Origin: Oceanospirillum sp047518265
GTDB lineage: Bacteria; Pseudomonadota; Gammaproteobacteria; Pseudomonadales; Halomonadaceae
Length of the DNA: 64,000 nt
NCBI GenBank assembly: GCA_047518265.1
Contig: JAKZRG010000029.1
Span: forward strand, 1-64,000
Reading direction: 5' to 3'
A model generated the notes under the pieces. That model saw only the letters and a list, made by a program, of their open reading frames with translations, ran no database searches and had not been told where the DNA came from. This document shows positions 7,685 to 16,191 of this stretch, one piece after another. Numbering within the stretch: the first letter of the stretch is position 1; the number at the start of each line of letters is the position of its first letter. Made by a program: the position numbers and the translations under genes.

Positions 7685-9241
7685 ATGATTAAGCAATCCA
7701 GATGGCTGATTCAGGATCCAGATAAAACCGAACAGATACTGGAACAGCTGCAAAAACAGTGTTTATTGGACGTCACCCAGCATGAACAGGATACCCTAAC
7801 CTTCTATGATGATTTTGAGTGGCATCTATGGAAAAACAGTACCTTTGTAGCCCACAATAGCCAGGGACAAGTATTACTGACACAAGATGATCATTGCTCT
7901 GTCTATTCCAATGAAGTTAACCCTTCTTTTGCCAAAGATTTTTATCACCCTCAATTACAACAAACATTATTAGAGCTCATTGATATCCGTCGCCTCTTGC
8001 CTATTGCAGAAGTTGAGACCAGTGTCCGTCACTTTGCTGTACGTAATTTTGAGGACGAAAAGAAAATCTGCAATCTAACCATTACACGCTCCGGCTATGC
8101 CGACATGTGGGAGCTCAAGAGCCTTAGAGGTTACGACAAGGAGTATCGACAGACCCTTAGTGTAGTGCTGGAAGCAGAACCAGAAAGTCCTGAGCGCCAT
8201 CTCTATCAATTAAGCTTAGAGTCTCTGGGCATCAAGCCTAGTCGATATCGCTCTAAACCCAAGTGTAAAATAGCCCCAGATCTGTCCGCAGCTGATGCCA
8301 CGGCCAAAATGGCTAAAAAAATGTGGAAAAATGTCCGCATAAATGAAGAAGGTATATCAAAAGATTGGGACACCGAGTTCTTACATCAATACCGTGTCGC
8401 TTTACGCCGCATGAGGGCCATATTTGTACAAATGAAAGGCTTTGTAGGTGAAAGTGAAAGCCTTTGGTTCAAGGATAGCTTAGGTGAATTGGCCCGCACG
8501 ACAAACCGATTACGAGATCTTGATGTCTACTTGGAGGATAGAAACTATTATCTAGGTCTACTGCCAGACAATTTTCACCTTGGTATTAATGAGCTGTTTG
8601 ATCACTTTGCTAAAGAGCGCAGTCGAGAGCAACGCAAAGTTGCACAATATCTGCGAGGCCAAGTATATCAGAACCGTATTACAGAGATTGAAGAGACTCT
8701 CAACACTTGTCCAACGGCTCCCACAGAGAAAGGCGAACAAGCCATTCTAGCCATTGCGAAAGAGCGTATTTTAAAACGCTATAAACAGATCGCAAAAGAT
8801 GCAAAAAAAATCAATAAGCATACGCCTGATGAACAAGTTCACGAAGTACGTTTAGACTGTAAGAAATTGCGTTATCTCCTAGAATTTTTTGGCCCTCTAT
8901 TTGATAAAGAACAAATTAAAACGTTAATCAGAGCACTCAAAAGGCTACAAGATAATCTTGGTAAATTTAATGACTATTCTGTGCAACGCGAAAGTCTGGA
9001 GCACTATTTAGATCATCACAAAGTATCCAATAATATTCAGGCAGCTGTGCATGCTTTAGCTGGTGTACTTTTTATCAAGCAGCAGGAAGAGCGAGATCAA
9101 GTTTGCGACAAGCTAACCGCGTTTATCGCTGACGACATTCGTCTTCTGGTGAAACAGTTAGCACCTATGACCATATCACCAACGCCATCGATCAAAAAAA
9201 CAGAGATAACAACGGAAACAACGATAGGGAGTAATCAATGA
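7685..9241 (+). CDS. CHAD domain-containing protein
   Basis: A 518-residue protein whose C-terminal two-thirds (about 200-500) is a CHAD domain: conserved His/Arg/Lys helices at FLHQYRVALRRMR (H234, R237) and QVHEVRLDCKKLRYLLEFF (H386, R389, K393, K394, R396), with RLRDLDVYLED between them and RLQDNLGKFND after. CHAD domains bind polyphosphate with these basic residues and locate to polyphosphate granules in other bacteria. The first 170 residues resemble a degenerate CYTH (triphosphate tunnel) barrel, but I do not see the ExExK signature, so triphosphatase activity is doubtful. It lies between the RHH gene (6-bp gap) and the parA gene (4-bp overlap ATGA), so translation is likely coupled. 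Confidence 0.88.
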   Translation: MIKQSRWLIQDPDKTEQILEQLQKQCLLDVTQHEQDTLTFYDDFEWHLWKNSTFVAHNSQGQVLLTQDDHCSVYSNEVNPSFAKDFYHPQLQQTLLELIDIRRLLPIAEVETSVRHFAVRNFEDEKKICNLTITRSGYADMWELKSLRGYDKEYRQTLSVVLEAEPESPERHLYQLSLESLGIKPSRYRSKPKCKIAPDLSAADATAKMAKKMWKNVRINEEGISKDWDTEFLHQYRVALRRMRAIFVQMKGFVGESESLWFKDSLGELARTTNRLRDLDVYLEDRNYYLGLLPDNFHLGINELFDHFAKERSREQRKVAQYLRGQVYQNRITEIEETLNTCPTAPTEKGEQAILAIAKERILKRYKQIAKDAKKINKHTPDEQVHEVRLDCKKLRYLLEFFGPLFDKEQIKTLIRALKRLQDNLGKFNDYSVQRESLEHYLDHHKVSNNIQAAVHALAGVLFIKQQEERDQVCDKLTAFIADDIRLLVKQLAPMTISPTPSIKKTEITTETTIGSNQ

Positions 9242-9987
9242 AGATACTGGCTTGTTACAGCATCAAAGGCGGTGTAGGGAAAACTGCAACATCGGTTAAT
9301 CTTGCCTACTGGGCGGCTCAGTCTGGTTTGAAAACCCTACTCATTGATCTGGACTCACAGGGGGCTTCCTCATTTTATTTCCGGGTACGCTCCAGTAAAA
9401 AGAACTGGGGAAAACGCTTTTTTAATACCTATGAACAGCTATTAAAGCAAATTAAAGCATCTGACTTCGATAATTTAGATATTATTCCCGCCCATGATTC
9501 TTTCCGTCACTTTGATAGCTTACTCAGTGATCTTAAAAAGCGTCAGAAACGATTAAAGCAAGTCCTTAAAGGCTTAGATAAAGAATATGATCTTATTATT
9601 CTGGATTGCCCGCCAACACTGAGCTATCTCAGTGAAGCTGTTTTCCAAGCCGCTAATATGATCGTCGTTCCGGTTATTCCAACCACCTTATCCGAACGTA
9701 CTTACGAACAATTATTAGATTTTTTCCGGGATAAGGATCTACCGATCAAGACGGTTTACCCTTTTTTCTCCATGGTACAACGGCAAAAACATCTGCATAA
9801 AAATACCATAGAGAGAATGCATACTCGCTATAGCAGTATGCTGGGTTGCCAAATTCCATTTTCCAGTGATATCGAAAAAATGGGTGAGCATCGTTCCCCT
9901 GTTGCCTGCTACGCAGCTCGGACAGCTGGCGGAGAATCTTATACAAATTTATGGCAGGAAGTGAGTCAAATTCTGGATAAGCAATAG
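9238..9987 (+). CDS. ParA/MinD-family P-loop ATPase
   Basis: A 249-residue ParA-type ATPase. The deviant Walker A is KGGVGKT at residues 10-16, Walker A' is LLIDLDSQG at 34-42 and Walker B is LIILDCPP near 120. It lacks an N-terminal helix-turn-helix, as in small (type Ib) partition ATPases and cargo-positioning ParAs such as McdA or PpfA. ParA dimers bind the nucleoid non-specifically in the ATP state and are released by a partner that stimulates hydrolysis. The start codon overlaps the CHAD stop by four bases. It is not next to a ParB or parS-like gene, nor in a plasmid setting, so chromosome or plasmid partition is unlikely; the co-transcribed CHAD protein is the obvious cargo and the RHH protein the obvious partner (inference). 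Confidence 0.9.
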   Translation: MKILACYSIKGGVGKTATSVNLAYWAAQSGLKTLLIDLDSQGASSFYFRVRSSKKNWGKRFFNTYEQLLKQIKASDFDNLDIIPAHDSFRHFDSLLSDLKKRQKRLKQVLKGLDKEYDLIILDCPPTLSYLSEAVFQAANMIVVPVIPTTLSERTYEQLLDFFRDKDLPIKTVYPFFSMVQRQKHLHKNTIERMHTRYSSMLGCQIPFSSDIEKMGEHRSPVACYAARTAGGESYTNLWQEVSQILDKQ

Positions 9988-9996
9988 GAGTCAACA

Positions 9997-10398
9997 ATGG
10001 TCAGGGAAAGGATCGCAGCGCTGCCTCTAAAAAAACGTAAGAACCGGGCACCCTTAGTGTGCCTGGTGACCTCCCGACGCCATGGTCATTGGATGATCCC
10101 CATGGGGAAAAAAGAGAAGAAACTATCTTTGGCAGATGTAGCGCGCTTAGAAGCCTACGAAGAAGCAGGTGTATTGGGATCTCTTAATCGTAAAAAATTC
10201 TTCGAAGTAAAAACCAGCTCCAATAAAAAACAAAAAAAACGCAAGGTACGCATTTTTCCAATGCAAGTACGCAACACCTTAAAAAACTGGCCAGAAAAAA
10301 AACAGCGCCAGCGTCGCTGGGTATCCATTAACAAACTGAAAAAAATATTACCCGACAAACAATTGGCTAACGCCATTATTGCTTTCCATCAACAATAA
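9997..10398 (+). CDS. NUDIX hydrolase (DIPP-like) with variant Nudix box
   Basis: A 133-residue, very basic protein with the NUDIX fold. The signature runs from GKKEKKLSL to LEAYEEAGV (about residues 36-59). The EExxEE-type metal-binding glutamates of the second half are kept (E, then EE), but the Arg of the REUxEE core is Leu and the first Glu of GX5E is missing. A similar pattern occurs in the NUDIX group resembling diphosphoinositol-polyphosphate phosphohydrolases, enzymes that also attack polyphosphate and dinucleoside polyphosphates. It is the last gene of the operon, nine bases after parA. Together with the CHAD protein this suggests a polyphosphate-related substrate, which is an inference. 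Terminal-repeat element copy A begins at its stop codon. Confidence 0.8.
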   Translation: MVRERIAALPLKKRKNRAPLVCLVTSRRHGHWMIPMGKKEKKLSLADVARLEAYEEAGVLGSLNRKKFFEVKTSSNKKQKKRKVRIFPMQVRNTLKNWPEKKQRQRRWVSINKLKKILPDKQLANAIIAFHQQ

Positions 10399-10501
10399 TA
10401 CCAATCCCGCTAATTCTCTATAGATGAAAAATAAGGAAAAAACGGATCACTCTAGATGTATTCGAAGGTTGTTATCACTAACAACTTATCGGGAATGGTA
10501 T
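10398..10501 (+). repeat. Terminal-inverted-repeat element, copy A (104 bp)
   Basis: The ends are ATACCAATCCCGCTAA and TTATCGGGAATGGTAT, an almost perfect 16-bp inverted repeat. The interior matches copy C on the other strand. It starts at the last base of the NUDIX stop codon, so it forms the 3' end of the operon transcript and could fold into one long hairpin. No coding capacity. Confidence 0.75.
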
Positions 10502-10519
10502 AAAGTAAAACTAAATATG

Positions 10520-10558
10520 TTAAAACGAAAAAGCCTCTGGAAATTTTCACAGAGGCTT
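10520..10558 (-). terminator. Terminator of the chemoreceptor gene
   Basis: On the minus strand AAGCCTCTG pairs with CAGAGGCTT (10531-10539 with 10550-10558), followed by a T-run. Confidence 0.8.
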
Positions 10559-10631
10559 CTTAGAGGTTATAAAAATAGATCCGGTTAAAACACTTTTTCA
10601 TCTTTTACGCTTTAACCAGAATACTACGCTG

Positions 10632-12236
10632 CTAAAACTTAAAGCGTTGCACCATATTAGCCAAGTCTAAGGTTCTATTATTCATATCCGTTACCGCTTG
10701 ATGGTTTTCCTCCATCGCTCCAGCATTCTCTTCCGATAATTTAGTAATACGATGAATATTCTGATTAATCGTATCCGTTACTTCGGACTGCTGCTCTGCA
10801 GCTCCAGCAATTTGCAAGTTAAGATCAGAAATACGATGAATTTCCTGGGCAATCTGCTGCATCGCATCTTCAGCAAGCTTCACCATCTCAACGGATTCAT
10901 TACTATCCGTCGCACTTTTACTCATAACGTCTACCGCCTGCTCAGAACCTTTTTGTAGTTCTTCAATCATACGGCGAATCTCCTCTGTACTCTCCTGAGT
11001 ACGACTCGCGAGAGTACGCACTTCATCTGCTACAACAGCAAAACCTCGCCCTTGTTCTCCCGCCCGAGCAGCTTCAATAGCAGCATTAAGGGCTAAAAGA
11101 TTAGTTTGTTCGGCAACACCACCAATAACATCCACAATATTGCCAATCTCATCGGTTTTTTCTTTCAACGAGTTAATGACACCAGCAGCCCCATGAACCC
11201 CTTCGGACAAGGTTTCCATACGTTTAACAGCATCTTCTAGAGCCTGAACACCATTATCAAAATGATGACGGGCATCATCCACAGCTTGAACAGCATTCCC
11301 CGTACTGTCTGCGACACTGTGTGCTGTTGCTGCTAATTCTTCGACTGCAGTTGCCAACTGTACCGTTTCTCCTTGCTGACGTGAAAAGCGATCGGTATTA
11401 CCATTTTCATTGCTTTCTATCTGGCTTAGCCCAGCTTGAATCGCCAAGGATTGATCTTTAACCGAACCGATAAGCTCTGCTAGCTTGCCCATAAAACGAT
11501 TCATATGCCTAGCCATCGCTTCAAACTCATCTCCCCCTTCCTCTGGTAGCCGGCGAGACAGATCAACTTCACCTTGGGTTAAATTCAATACGGCCTCATC
11601 AAACTTACGCATGCGGTAAATAATATAACGACTCAGATAAAGTAACCCAACAAGTAAAACCACCAAAGCTATGGTCATACCCAGCAAGGAGGCGTTGGCT
11701 CCTGAACGAGAAATTTGTTCAAACTCAGAGGTATATTCTTCGATTAATCGACGATAATTTTTTTCCAGAACCTGTAAACCTTTAACCGCAGGCCCATCAC
11801 TAATCTTAACCTGCTGATCCAGTTGTTCCGCTGTGTGGCCCTGTTTCACAAAACCAGCTACACGATCAGTCTCATCGCGATAACGCTGATATACCGCCTC
11901 TATATCTAATAAGGCCTGTTTCTCTTCTGCCGTTACAGAAGAGATAGCACGGTATTGGTTAATCGCTTTTTGAATACCTTGATGATTATCAACTATACGA
12001 CCGTAATATTTTTCCTGCCCTCTCAAAACATAGTTCTTAAAATTATGGATCATAGCGCCATAACCCGCATTAGCACGAATCAGCAATAATGCTTCTTCAC
12101 GGGCTAGAGCTTCATCTCTCAGATCTTGCCAACTAAGCTCCTGTTCATTGATCAGCTCACGCTGCATCAGCAGAAGTGCCAAAAAAGAAGCCACTAAAAC
12201 AGCTGCAATCCCATAAAATCGAGTCTTTAATGTCAT
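10632..12236 (-). CDS. Methyl-accepting chemotaxis protein
   Basis: A chemoreceptor of 534 residues. One membrane segment lies at about 5-25, a periplasmic helical-bundle sensor domain follows (about 30-180), then a second membrane segment (about 183-207), a HAMP domain and the signalling hairpin. The CheA/CheW-binding tip is unmistakable: EQTNLLALNAAIEAARAGEQ followed by GRGFAVVADEVRTLA. The sensor looks like a four-helix-bundle type with no recognisable ligand motif. It lacks a C-terminal CheR-docking pentapeptide. The start at 12236 (ATG) has AAGGA six bases upstream; a TTG six bases earlier is too close to that site. Single gene with its own terminator. Confidence 0.95.
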   Translation of the reverse strand: MTLKTRFYGIAAVLVASFLALLLMQRELINEQELSWQDLRDEALAREEALLLIRANAGYGAMIHNFKNYVLRGQEKYYGRIVDNHQGIQKAINQYRAISSVTAEEKQALLDIEAVYQRYRDETDRVAGFVKQGHTAEQLDQQVKISDGPAVKGLQVLEKNYRRLIEEYTSEFEQISRSGANASLLGMTIALVVLLVGLLYLSRYIIYRMRKFDEAVLNLTQGEVDLSRRLPEEGGDEFEAMARHMNRFMGKLAELIGSVKDQSLAIQAGLSQIESNENGNTDRFSRQQGETVQLATAVEELAATAHSVADSTGNAVQAVDDARHHFDNGVQALEDAVKRMETLSEGVHGAAGVINSLKEKTDEIGNIVDVIGGVAEQTNLLALNAAIEAARAGEQGRGFAVVADEVRTLASRTQESTEEIRRMIEELQKGSEQAVDVMSKSATDSNESVEMVKLAEDAMQQIAQEIHRISDLNLQIAGAAEQQSEVTDTINQNIHRITKLSEENAGAMEENHQAVTDMNNRTLDLANMVQRFKF

Positions 12237-12387
12237 ATGCAATCCTTAACCCTTTGCATTCAAGAAAAACCGTAATCTATCTCTCTCAATAGAACCTACA
12301 TTCTAGATTAACATGACTGAACGCTTAAAAAGCCTAAAGAAATGTAATATTTAAGCATCTCAAAGCTATCAATTAACAGAGGAACTA

Positions 12388-12440
12388 CCGAAGTGCGTAT
12401 AGCGCCTAAAGTAGGCGCATATTTAAACAAAATACTTCGG
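12388..12440. repeat. Nested inverted repeat (cruciform-capable) before recombinase gene
   Basis: Outer arms CCGAAGT (12388-12394) and ACTTCGG (12434-12440) enclose inner arms GCGCCT (12402-12407) and AGGCGC (12413-12418). It lies in the 290-bp gap between the divergent chemoreceptor and the recombinase gene. It may be a folded leader or a protein-binding or recombination site; it does not have the RYYYAAC/GTTRRRY ends of an integron attC. Confidence 0.5.
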
Positions 12441-12565
12441 AGATAAAGCCCTCTATCAATTGCAAATAAAATCAAATGGGGTCTATATAAGCATTTGATA
12501 TGACTCATTAAATTAAAAAAATTTCTTGTCTAGGGACTATATCTTGTCATCCAAAGTGATACTAT

Positions 12566-12584
12566 TGCGACAAATAATGTCGCA
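12566..12584. repeat. Xer-site-like inverted repeat at the recombinase start
   Basis: TGCGACA, a 5-nt spacer AATAA, and TGTCGCA form a perfect dyad 17 bp upstream of the likely ATG. Two arms around a short central region is the layout of a tyrosine-recombinase core site, but the sequence is not a standard dif site. It may instead be an autoregulatory operator. Confidence 0.45.
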
Positions 12585-12600
12585 CAAAATGGACGTCCCG

Positions 12601-13569
12601 ATGACAACTCTTCACACCAGTACTCAACAATATCTTACCTATTGTCGCTATCATAAAAATCTTTCTGCTTTATCTTTAAAGGCTTACGAGATAGATCTGA
12701 AGCGATTTGTTGCATTCACTGGTGCTCGAAAGAATATTCGAAAGATCGACAAACATATCATCACAGGTTATGTACAACACCTGTTCGAGGAGGGGCTGAA
12801 GAGTAGCTCAGTAAAACGCCGTATTGCCTGTTTAAAAGCCATGTTTCGATGGCTCGAATTTGACGAACAAATTGATATTAACCCCTTTCACAAAGTTGAT
12901 CTGCGCATCAAACTTCCCCACCAACTGCCCCGAAACCTCAGTACAGATCAGTTGCATATTCTGATGAACCGGGCTCGACAAGACATAGGGTTAAATAAGT
13001 ACCAACAACGCCCTCTGAGCCAGTTACAAAACAACATCAACAAAAGTAATTTCAACCAACTGACAACTCTTTGCTCTCTGGAACTGCTTTACACTACTGG
13101 TATTCGAGTTAGCGAATTGGTAGGCATCACTCTGAGCAATCTAGATCTCGTTAACGGTCAAATTAAAATCCAGGGTAAGGGCCACCGGGAACGACAAGTA
13201 TTCCTGCCTGATCAAGATCTACTTCGCTTATTAAGCGCTTATCTCACAGTACGCCAACAACTTTTTTTCACAGACTCCACTCAGTTTTTGCTTAATAGTC
13301 GAGGTAAAGCGGCCTCGACACAGTTTATCCGTAAACTGATGAGAGAGCTCAGCCAGCAATGCGGTATGGATCAACACGCCACTCCGCATATGTGTCGCCA
13401 CTCTACAGCCACAGAGCTTTTAAATGCCGGTGTAGATATTCGCTTTGTACAGAAATTGATGGGACATCAGAGCATCACGACAACGCAGCGTTACACTCAT
13501 GTCAGTGACGAGGAATTAAAGCACCAAATTTCAGCCGCAGGATTAAGAGGTGGGTTGAAGAAGGGATAA
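12601..13569 (+). CDS. Xer-like tyrosine recombinase/integrase
   Basis: A site-specific recombinase of about 322 residues. The N-terminal SAM-like DNA-binding domain (1-90) reads LSALSLKAYEIDLKRFVAF; the catalytic domain carries the full set of residues: Arg in TGIRVSEL, Lys in GKGHRERQV, His-x-x-Arg in HMCRHSTATELL, His in LMGHQSITTTQRYTHV and the nucleophile Tyr in that same motif. Upstream in-frame codons extend to a TTG at 12526, but that region contains the inverted repeat and lacks a ribosome-binding site; starting at MTTLHTST aligns with XerC/XerD. It carries an Asn/Gln-rich insertion before the first catalytic Arg. No phage or transposon genes flank it, so it is a solo recombinase whose target is unknown. 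Confidence 0.88.
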   Translation: MTTLHTSTQQYLTYCRYHKNLSALSLKAYEIDLKRFVAFTGARKNIRKIDKHIITGYVQHLFEEGLKSSSVKRRIACLKAMFRWLEFDEQIDINPFHKVDLRIKLPHQLPRNLSTDQLHILMNRARQDIGLNKYQQRPLSQLQNNINKSNFNQLTTLCSLELLYTTGIRVSELVGITLSNLDLVNGQIKIQGKGHRERQVFLPDQDLLRLLSAYLTVRQQLFFTDSTQFLLNSRGKAASTQFIRKLMRELSQQCGMDQHATPHMCRHSTATELLNAGVDIRFVQKLMGHQSITTTQRYTHVSDEELKHQISAAGLRGGLKKG

Positions 13570-13672
13570 AAAATCAGTCGTTTAATTCCAGAGCTCATCC
13601 AAAATAAACAGCATCAAAATGACTGTTTCACTGATACAATGCGCAACCTGAAATGAACAGCAGGATATAGCA

Positions 13673-14680
13673 ATGAGCAGAACCGGCACAGCACAAACCT
13701 CGTCTCAAAATAAACAACAAAAAAAGCCCGGTCTGCATGCAAGAAACCCTCATAAGACTGCTTATGATTTCCCTAAGCTCGTTGCTTTACTTCCAGAACT
13801 AAGCTCTTTTATTTATGTCACCCCTCGTCAACAAGAATCGATCAATTTCAGCGATCCTCTTGCAGTAAAAACATTGAATAGGGCACTGTTAAAACAATTT
13901 TACGGTGTAGAGTTTTGGGATATTCCCGAGGGTTATCTATGTCCGGCTATTCCGGGTCGTGCAGATTATATTCATTATATTGCCGACCTACTGGCCCCAT
14001 TGAATAAAGGTACGGCGCCCAGGGGTAAAAAGATCTCTGTTCTGGATATAGGAACAGGCGCTAATTGTGTTTACCCTATTATCGGCAGCCAAAGTTATGA
14101 CTGGTCTTTTATCGCTTCAGACGTCAATCCTGTTTCAATTAATATTTCGCAGCAAATAATAAAAATGAATAGGAATTTATCCGGTAAAGTTCGCTGTCGC
14201 TTACAACCTCATACAGAATCTATTTTCCAGAATATTATCCAACCCAATGACCTCTTTGATCTAACTATGTGCAACCCTCCCTTTCATGCATCAGAGAAAG
14301 AGGCTACCAGTGGAACCTTGCGTAAAGTTAAAAACCTCAATAAGGGTAAAAAAGATCAATCGGAGAAACCAATAGGAAAACCTGAACTGAACTTTGGTGG
14401 ACAAAGTGCCGAGCTTTGGTGCGATGGTGGTGAGATAGCCTTTCTATATAATATGATCGATGAAAGTGCTGCATTTTCAGGTCAGTGTCTATGGTTTACC
14501 AGCCTAGTATCAAAAAAAGAGAATCTACCTCAAGTTTACAGTCGCTTAGAGAAAGTAAAAGCCAAACAAGTACATACCTTAAATATGACTCAAGGCCAAA
14601 AAATCAGCCGTGTTGTTGCTTGGAGCTTCCTCGATAAAAAAGATCAGGCTTTTTGGGCCCAAAATCGCTGGGCAAAATAA
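13673..14680 (+). CDS. rlmF: 23S rRNA (adenine(1618)-N(6))-methyltransferase
   Basis: A 335-residue SAM-dependent methyltransferase of the RlmF (YbiN) family, which methylates A1618 of 23S rRNA. The family start is visible (LHARNPHKTAYDFPKL), then the SAM-binding VLDIGTGANCVYP and the catalytic NPPFHAS motif, and the FGGQSAELWCDGGE segment typical of RlmF. The AGGA before ATG 13673 supports the start. An internal Lys-rich insertion (NLNKGKKDQSEKP) is slightly longer than usual. It appears to be a single gene. Confidence 0.95.
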   Translation: MSRTGTAQTSSQNKQQKKPGLHARNPHKTAYDFPKLVALLPELSSFIYVTPRQQESINFSDPLAVKTLNRALLKQFYGVEFWDIPEGYLCPAIPGRADYIHYIADLLAPLNKGTAPRGKKISVLDIGTGANCVYPIIGSQSYDWSFIASDVNPVSINISQQIIKMNRNLSGKVRCRLQPHTESIFQNIIQPNDLFDLTMCNPPFHASEKEATSGTLRKVKNLNKGKKDQSEKPIGKPELNFGGQSAELWCDGGEIAFLYNMIDESAAFSGQCLWFTSLVSKKENLPQVYSRLEKVKAKQVHTLNMTQGQKISRVVAWSFLDKKDQAFWAQNRWAK

Positions 14681-14754
14681 CCCCTCCTCACGCCCCCAAG
14701 AAAGAGCAGTATGTAGTAGGCCTAGAAAGTTTTTCAGTGCATCAAAAGTTGAAA

Positions 14755-15786
14755 TCAAGTCCGGCTGTTTTCCAATAATTCCCTTAAGGGTTGAGGTAAA
14801 TAGCCTCTGAGCTTGTGAGTATAATGCTGTTCATTTCTTTGCCAGCCAATACCGGCAAAAACAATTAATAGCCCTATCAGTGTTAAAGTAATGGGGAACA
14901 ACCAGCTATCCTGGAAGATCTCTCTGGCTAAATAGCCTAGATAGTAAACAGCGCCGAAAGCCCCAAAAACGACAAATACACGACGACTAAGAGCAACACC
15001 AGTCAAAACCATGACAAGATTGATGATGAAATAGAGTAACTTCGACCATTCATTGTCTGAATTCTGTGCCGTTAGTCCGCCCCAAAACGCCATAATGCCA
15101 AACAGATACAACCAAAAAGCATAATCCACCGTTTTCCGTGCGCGAATATCCACCCAAAAAGCAAACACCAACATCAGAAGACCAAAATAGAGTGATATGA
15201 GAGCCCTTAACTCAAAGGTAAGCCCTTTCCCTATTAGAAAAGGTGCCAAATCCATAGATAGATACCAGAACGTCACAGCTATAGGCATCACTAAAAACGG
15301 GGATCGATAGATATAAATAATAACTGCAGCAACAATGAGTGTGGCCAGCTCCATATAAACCCAATGCCATAAAACAAGACGGTAATACTGCCTATAAGTC
15401 GTTTCATCCGGCCAAAAACCCAAGGCTTGCTGTAGGCCATAAATAGCGAGAGGAGTTAAAACAACGACAAAGGTTGCACAAATCCCTGCAGGAATTAGGT
15501 AGTCTTTTTTCCGAAAATAATGGCAGAGCCGCAATCCTAAAAAGGCATAAATCATAGAGATTCCGACAATACCCCAACCACCAAAAGACTCCCAACCTAA
15601 ATTCATAAACAGGGACATTGCCCCAATGGCCAATAAACCACCTAGGTAATATAGCACGTGACTAAAATCGAAAATGGGGCCCGCTGTCGCTCTATTCTGC
15701 CAGAAGAGATGCAATTGTTTAGCTTGCTCCGAAGTTATAATCTTCTCTTCTACAGCATTTTGTAAATCCTTCTGGCTTAGCCTCAT
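14755..15786 (-). CDS. DUF2157-like polytopic membrane protein
   Basis: A 343-residue integral membrane protein. The cytoplasmic N-terminus (residues 1-40: LQNAVEEKIITSEQAKQLHLF) is a short helical domain of the kind in DUF2157 proteins, where it precedes a run of about nine to ten membrane helices, as here. Ends in a basic tail. Function unknown; it converges on rlmF and has a 405-bp gap upstream. The DUF2157 assignment is by overall layout rather than a decisive motif. Confidence 0.65.
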   Translation of the reverse strand: MRLSQKDLQNAVEEKIITSEQAKQLHLFWQNRATAGPIFDFSHVLYYLGGLLAIGAMSLFMNLGWESFGGWGIVGISMIYAFLGLRLCHYFRKKDYLIPAGICATFVVVLTPLAIYGLQQALGFWPDETTYRQYYRLVLWHWVYMELATLIVAAVIIYIYRSPFLVMPIAVTFWYLSMDLAPFLIGKGLTFELRALISLYFGLLMLVFAFWVDIRARKTVDYAFWLYLFGIMAFWGGLTAQNSDNEWSKLLYFIINLVMVLTGVALSRRVFVVFGAFGAVYYLGYLAREIFQDSWLFPITLTLIGLLIVFAGIGWQRNEQHYTHKLRGYLPQPLRELLENSRT

Positions 15787-16191
15787 ATCATCCTCTGTAT
15801 TTAAAAGGTCTTATCCTATTCTCACAGCTCTTTGCATCTAGTTTAAATTATACATACTCAAACAAAAGTATCTCGATACTTTCCCTGCCAATGAGTCAGA
15901 GAATTCTGACAATTTTGCAGAGAATATTCTGTTTGGGCGTTATATGAGAAACGAATGGGCTTCTGAAGAGGTATTTTCTGGCCTCCTAGAAATAACAGAA
16001 AATTAATCATGCAACTGAAACACCCCTAATGTAAACTTTTGTATAAAACCGTAACTAACGACAGATATTTGTTAGGTTTCCGATTTTCCATGTGAAATTT
16101 CTGACTTGCCATGTAAAATTTATTTGATTTTAAGTACTTAACTTAGTCGAATAGAAATAACGGTAACAAACACTACTAGGGAGGTATCAGT
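15787..16191. promoter_or_regulatory. Control region of the luxP-like operon
   Basis: No gene in these 405 bp, but several ordered elements. There are palindromes at 15865-15882 (AAAGTATC-TC-GATACTTT) and 15895-15910 (GTCAGA-GAAT-TCTGAC). Two direct repeats, CCATGTGAAATTT at 16088 and CCATGTAAAATTT at 16109, are 21 bp apart, two turns of the helix. Directly after them a 24-bp motif (16123-16146) recurs at 27575. The layout suggests a regulated promoter; the regulator is unknown. Confidence 0.5.
16123..16146 (+). repeat. 24-bp motif shared with 27575-27598
   Basis: TTTGATTTYARGTACTTARC plus TTAG describes both sites; they differ at only three positions. This copy lies 45 bp before the luxP-like start, the other 79 bp before the DUF3135 start, in the same orientation relative to the gene. 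A shared operator or promoter element is likely. Confidence 0.55.

Noticed and set aside
12388..12440. Integron attC or attI site before the recombinase
   Set aside because: The RYYYAAC/GTTRRRY ends are missing and the recombinase lacks the IntI-specific patch; it aligns with Xer proteins.
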